Shown piece after piece: positions 5,325-6,148 of a stretch of DNA of 6,148 nt. Source of the DNA: Candidatus Cryptobacteroides faecihippi (GTDB taxonomy: Bacteria > Bacteroidota > Bacteroidia > Bacteroidales > UBA932); assembly GCA_018066065.1 (NCBI GenBank), contig JAGHSC010000186.1:1-6148 (forward strand). Direction: 5' to 3'. Both the position numbers and the translations under genes were made by a program. How positions within the stretch are numbered: position 1 is the stretch's first letter; every line of letters begins with the position of its first letter. The notes beneath the pieces are model-generated. The model was not told the origin of the DNA. It searched no databases and saw only the letters and a program-made list of their open reading frames with translations.

Positions 5325-6148
5325 ATGATGAGATCAAGAAATGCACTCGCCTTCGCAGCCGCACTTGCAGTACTGGCTGCTGCTTCATGCAAGAAGGACA
5401 AGAAAGAGACATACAACGACTTCATGGGAGGAACCCTCGAGTTCACCCCCGTCAACGAATACCTCGCCCAGGACACACAGCTCTCACTGGTTCCCTTCGG
5501 CCTCACGAATCCTGACAACACCGGCTACTACTGGTACTCTTCATGGAATACGAAGAAGGACACCACAAGGGTAGAGGGTGGCAGCGGAAACGGTGGCTAC
5601 ACGGTCAAGGTCCCTCACGAGCTTGGCAAGTACAAGCTTTCCTGCGTCGCATTCGCCGCAGGCTACTACACGTCGACCGCAATCGCGGAGTTCTATGTCG
5701 TCAGTCCGGAAGTCAACACAACCATCACCGATGCAGAGCTCACCAAGAACAGCTACAAGGTGACGGATGGCAGGGACGGAAATGCCTATTACGCAACCAA
5801 TTCCGAACCTCACTGGCTCAAGTCGAACCTTGGCTATTCAGGATCGGGAGTTTCCTACAAGAGCAGCCCTGCAATGGACATGGTCTTCGGCCGCTACTAC
5901 ACTTGGAATGAGGCAATGACGGCCTGCCCCGAGGGATGGAGACTGCCTTCAGACGCAGACTTCGCCGCACTTGCAGCCAAGGTCGCCGGAGATGGCAGTG
6001 AATTCAAGATCCATGAGGACTTCAAGGGCGTTGCCGGTGGATTCATGGTCAACGCATCGTTCCTCGGAGAGAGGATGTGGGAGTTCTGGCCTCAGGTCAA
6101 GATCACCAACAAATCCGAGCTCTGCGCAATCCCTACAGGCTACTGCAT
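5325..6148 (+). CDS. Lipoprotein with a FISUMP (Fibrobacter succinogenes major paralogous) domain, 3' end beyond window
   Basis: The frame is open for 274 codons to the right edge with no stop, so the protein is incomplete. The N-terminus MMRSRNALAFAAALAVLAAASCKK is a lipoprotein signal peptide with Cys22 as the predicted lipidation site, followed by a Lys-rich tether. Residues about 36-128 look like a beta-rich Ig- or PKD-like domain, inferred from alternating hydrophobic residues and the pattern GGYTVKVPHELGKYKLSCVA; I do not recognise the family. From about 145 the FISUMP (TIGR02145/PF09603) pattern is clear: a DGNAYY strand (151-156), HWLKSNLGYSG (163-173), FGRYYTWNEAMTACPEGWRLPSDADF (188-213). 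In this family GRxYxW and CPxGWxLPsD are the hallmarks. The domain's biochemical role is not established. ATG at 5325 (or the adjacent 5328) is preferred because it gives a compact signal peptide; in-frame ATGs at 5316 and 5298 are possible. It is divergent from apbE. Confidence 0.85.
   Translation, partial: MMRSRNALAFAAALAVLAAASCKKDKKETYNDFMGGTLEFTPVNEYLAQDTQLSLVPFGLTNPDNTGYYWYSSWNTKKDTTRVEGGSGNGGYTVKVPHELGKYKLSCVAFAAGYYTSTAIAEFYVVSPEVNTTITDAELTKNSYKVTDGRDGNAYYATNSEPHWLKSNLGYSGSGVSYKSSPAMDMVFGRYYTWNEAMTACPEGWRLPSDADFAALAAKVAGDGSEFKIHEDFKGVAGGFMVNASFLGERMWEFWPQVKITNKSELCAIPTGYC

Noticed and set aside
4640..5515. Open frame of 291 codons on the plus strand
   Set aside because: Antisense to apbE over most of its length and then out of frame with the lipoprotein gene; no motifs, and it crosses the AT-rich spacer.

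Overview
The window looks like chromosomal housekeeping DNA from a member of the Bacteroidota, probably Bacteroidales. The evidence is: an isoleucyl-tRNA synthetase of the type typical of that phylum, with its GIHH form of the HIGH motif; a Bacteroidota-type TsaB ending (PFYLKEFITTTSKKKLF); promoters of the TTTG-N19/20-TAnnTTTG kind; almost no Shine-Dalgarno sequences; and a lipoprotein with a Fibrobacter-succinogenes-type (FISUMP) domain. Coding DNA is moderately GC-rich with many C- or G-ending codons. The two divergent intergenic regions are clearly AT-rich. The sequence does not allow a genus to be named.

Layout. Positions 1-1567 (minus strand) hold the first 522 codons of ileS; the rest lies off the left edge. 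A roughly 100-bp divergent region (1568-1668) follows, with a good promoter match on each strand, so placed that the two predicted transcripts would overlap at their 5' ends. Positions 1669-4212 (plus strand) hold a tight four-gene run: a CvpA-family membrane protein, tsaB, rpiB and truB, with gaps of 2, 13 and 3 bases. truB overlaps tail to tail by 26 bases with an ApbE-family FAD:protein FMN transferase lipoprotein (4187-5215, minus strand). A second AT-rich divergent region (5216-5324) separates that gene from a lipoprotein gene with a FISUMP domain (from 5325, plus strand), which runs off the right edge.

How the genes fit together. ileS, tsaB and truB all act on tRNA: aminoacylation, t6A37 synthesis and pseudouridine-55 synthesis. 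t6A37 is carried by ANN-decoding tRNAs, including tRNA-Ile, so tsaB lying back to back with ileS makes functional sense. rpiB (sugar-phosphate isomerase) and the CvpA-like protein are fellow travellers in the operon. The ApbE protein and the FISUMP lipoprotein are both predicted to be exported and lipid-anchored, and have no obvious tie to the tRNA genes.

I found no RNA genes, mobile elements, CRISPR arrays or clear terminators, and no convincing undescribed system. The points most worth a second look are the GIHH motif of IleRS, the interleaved ileS/cvpA promoters, the long insertion in TruB, and the partial FISUMP lipoprotein.
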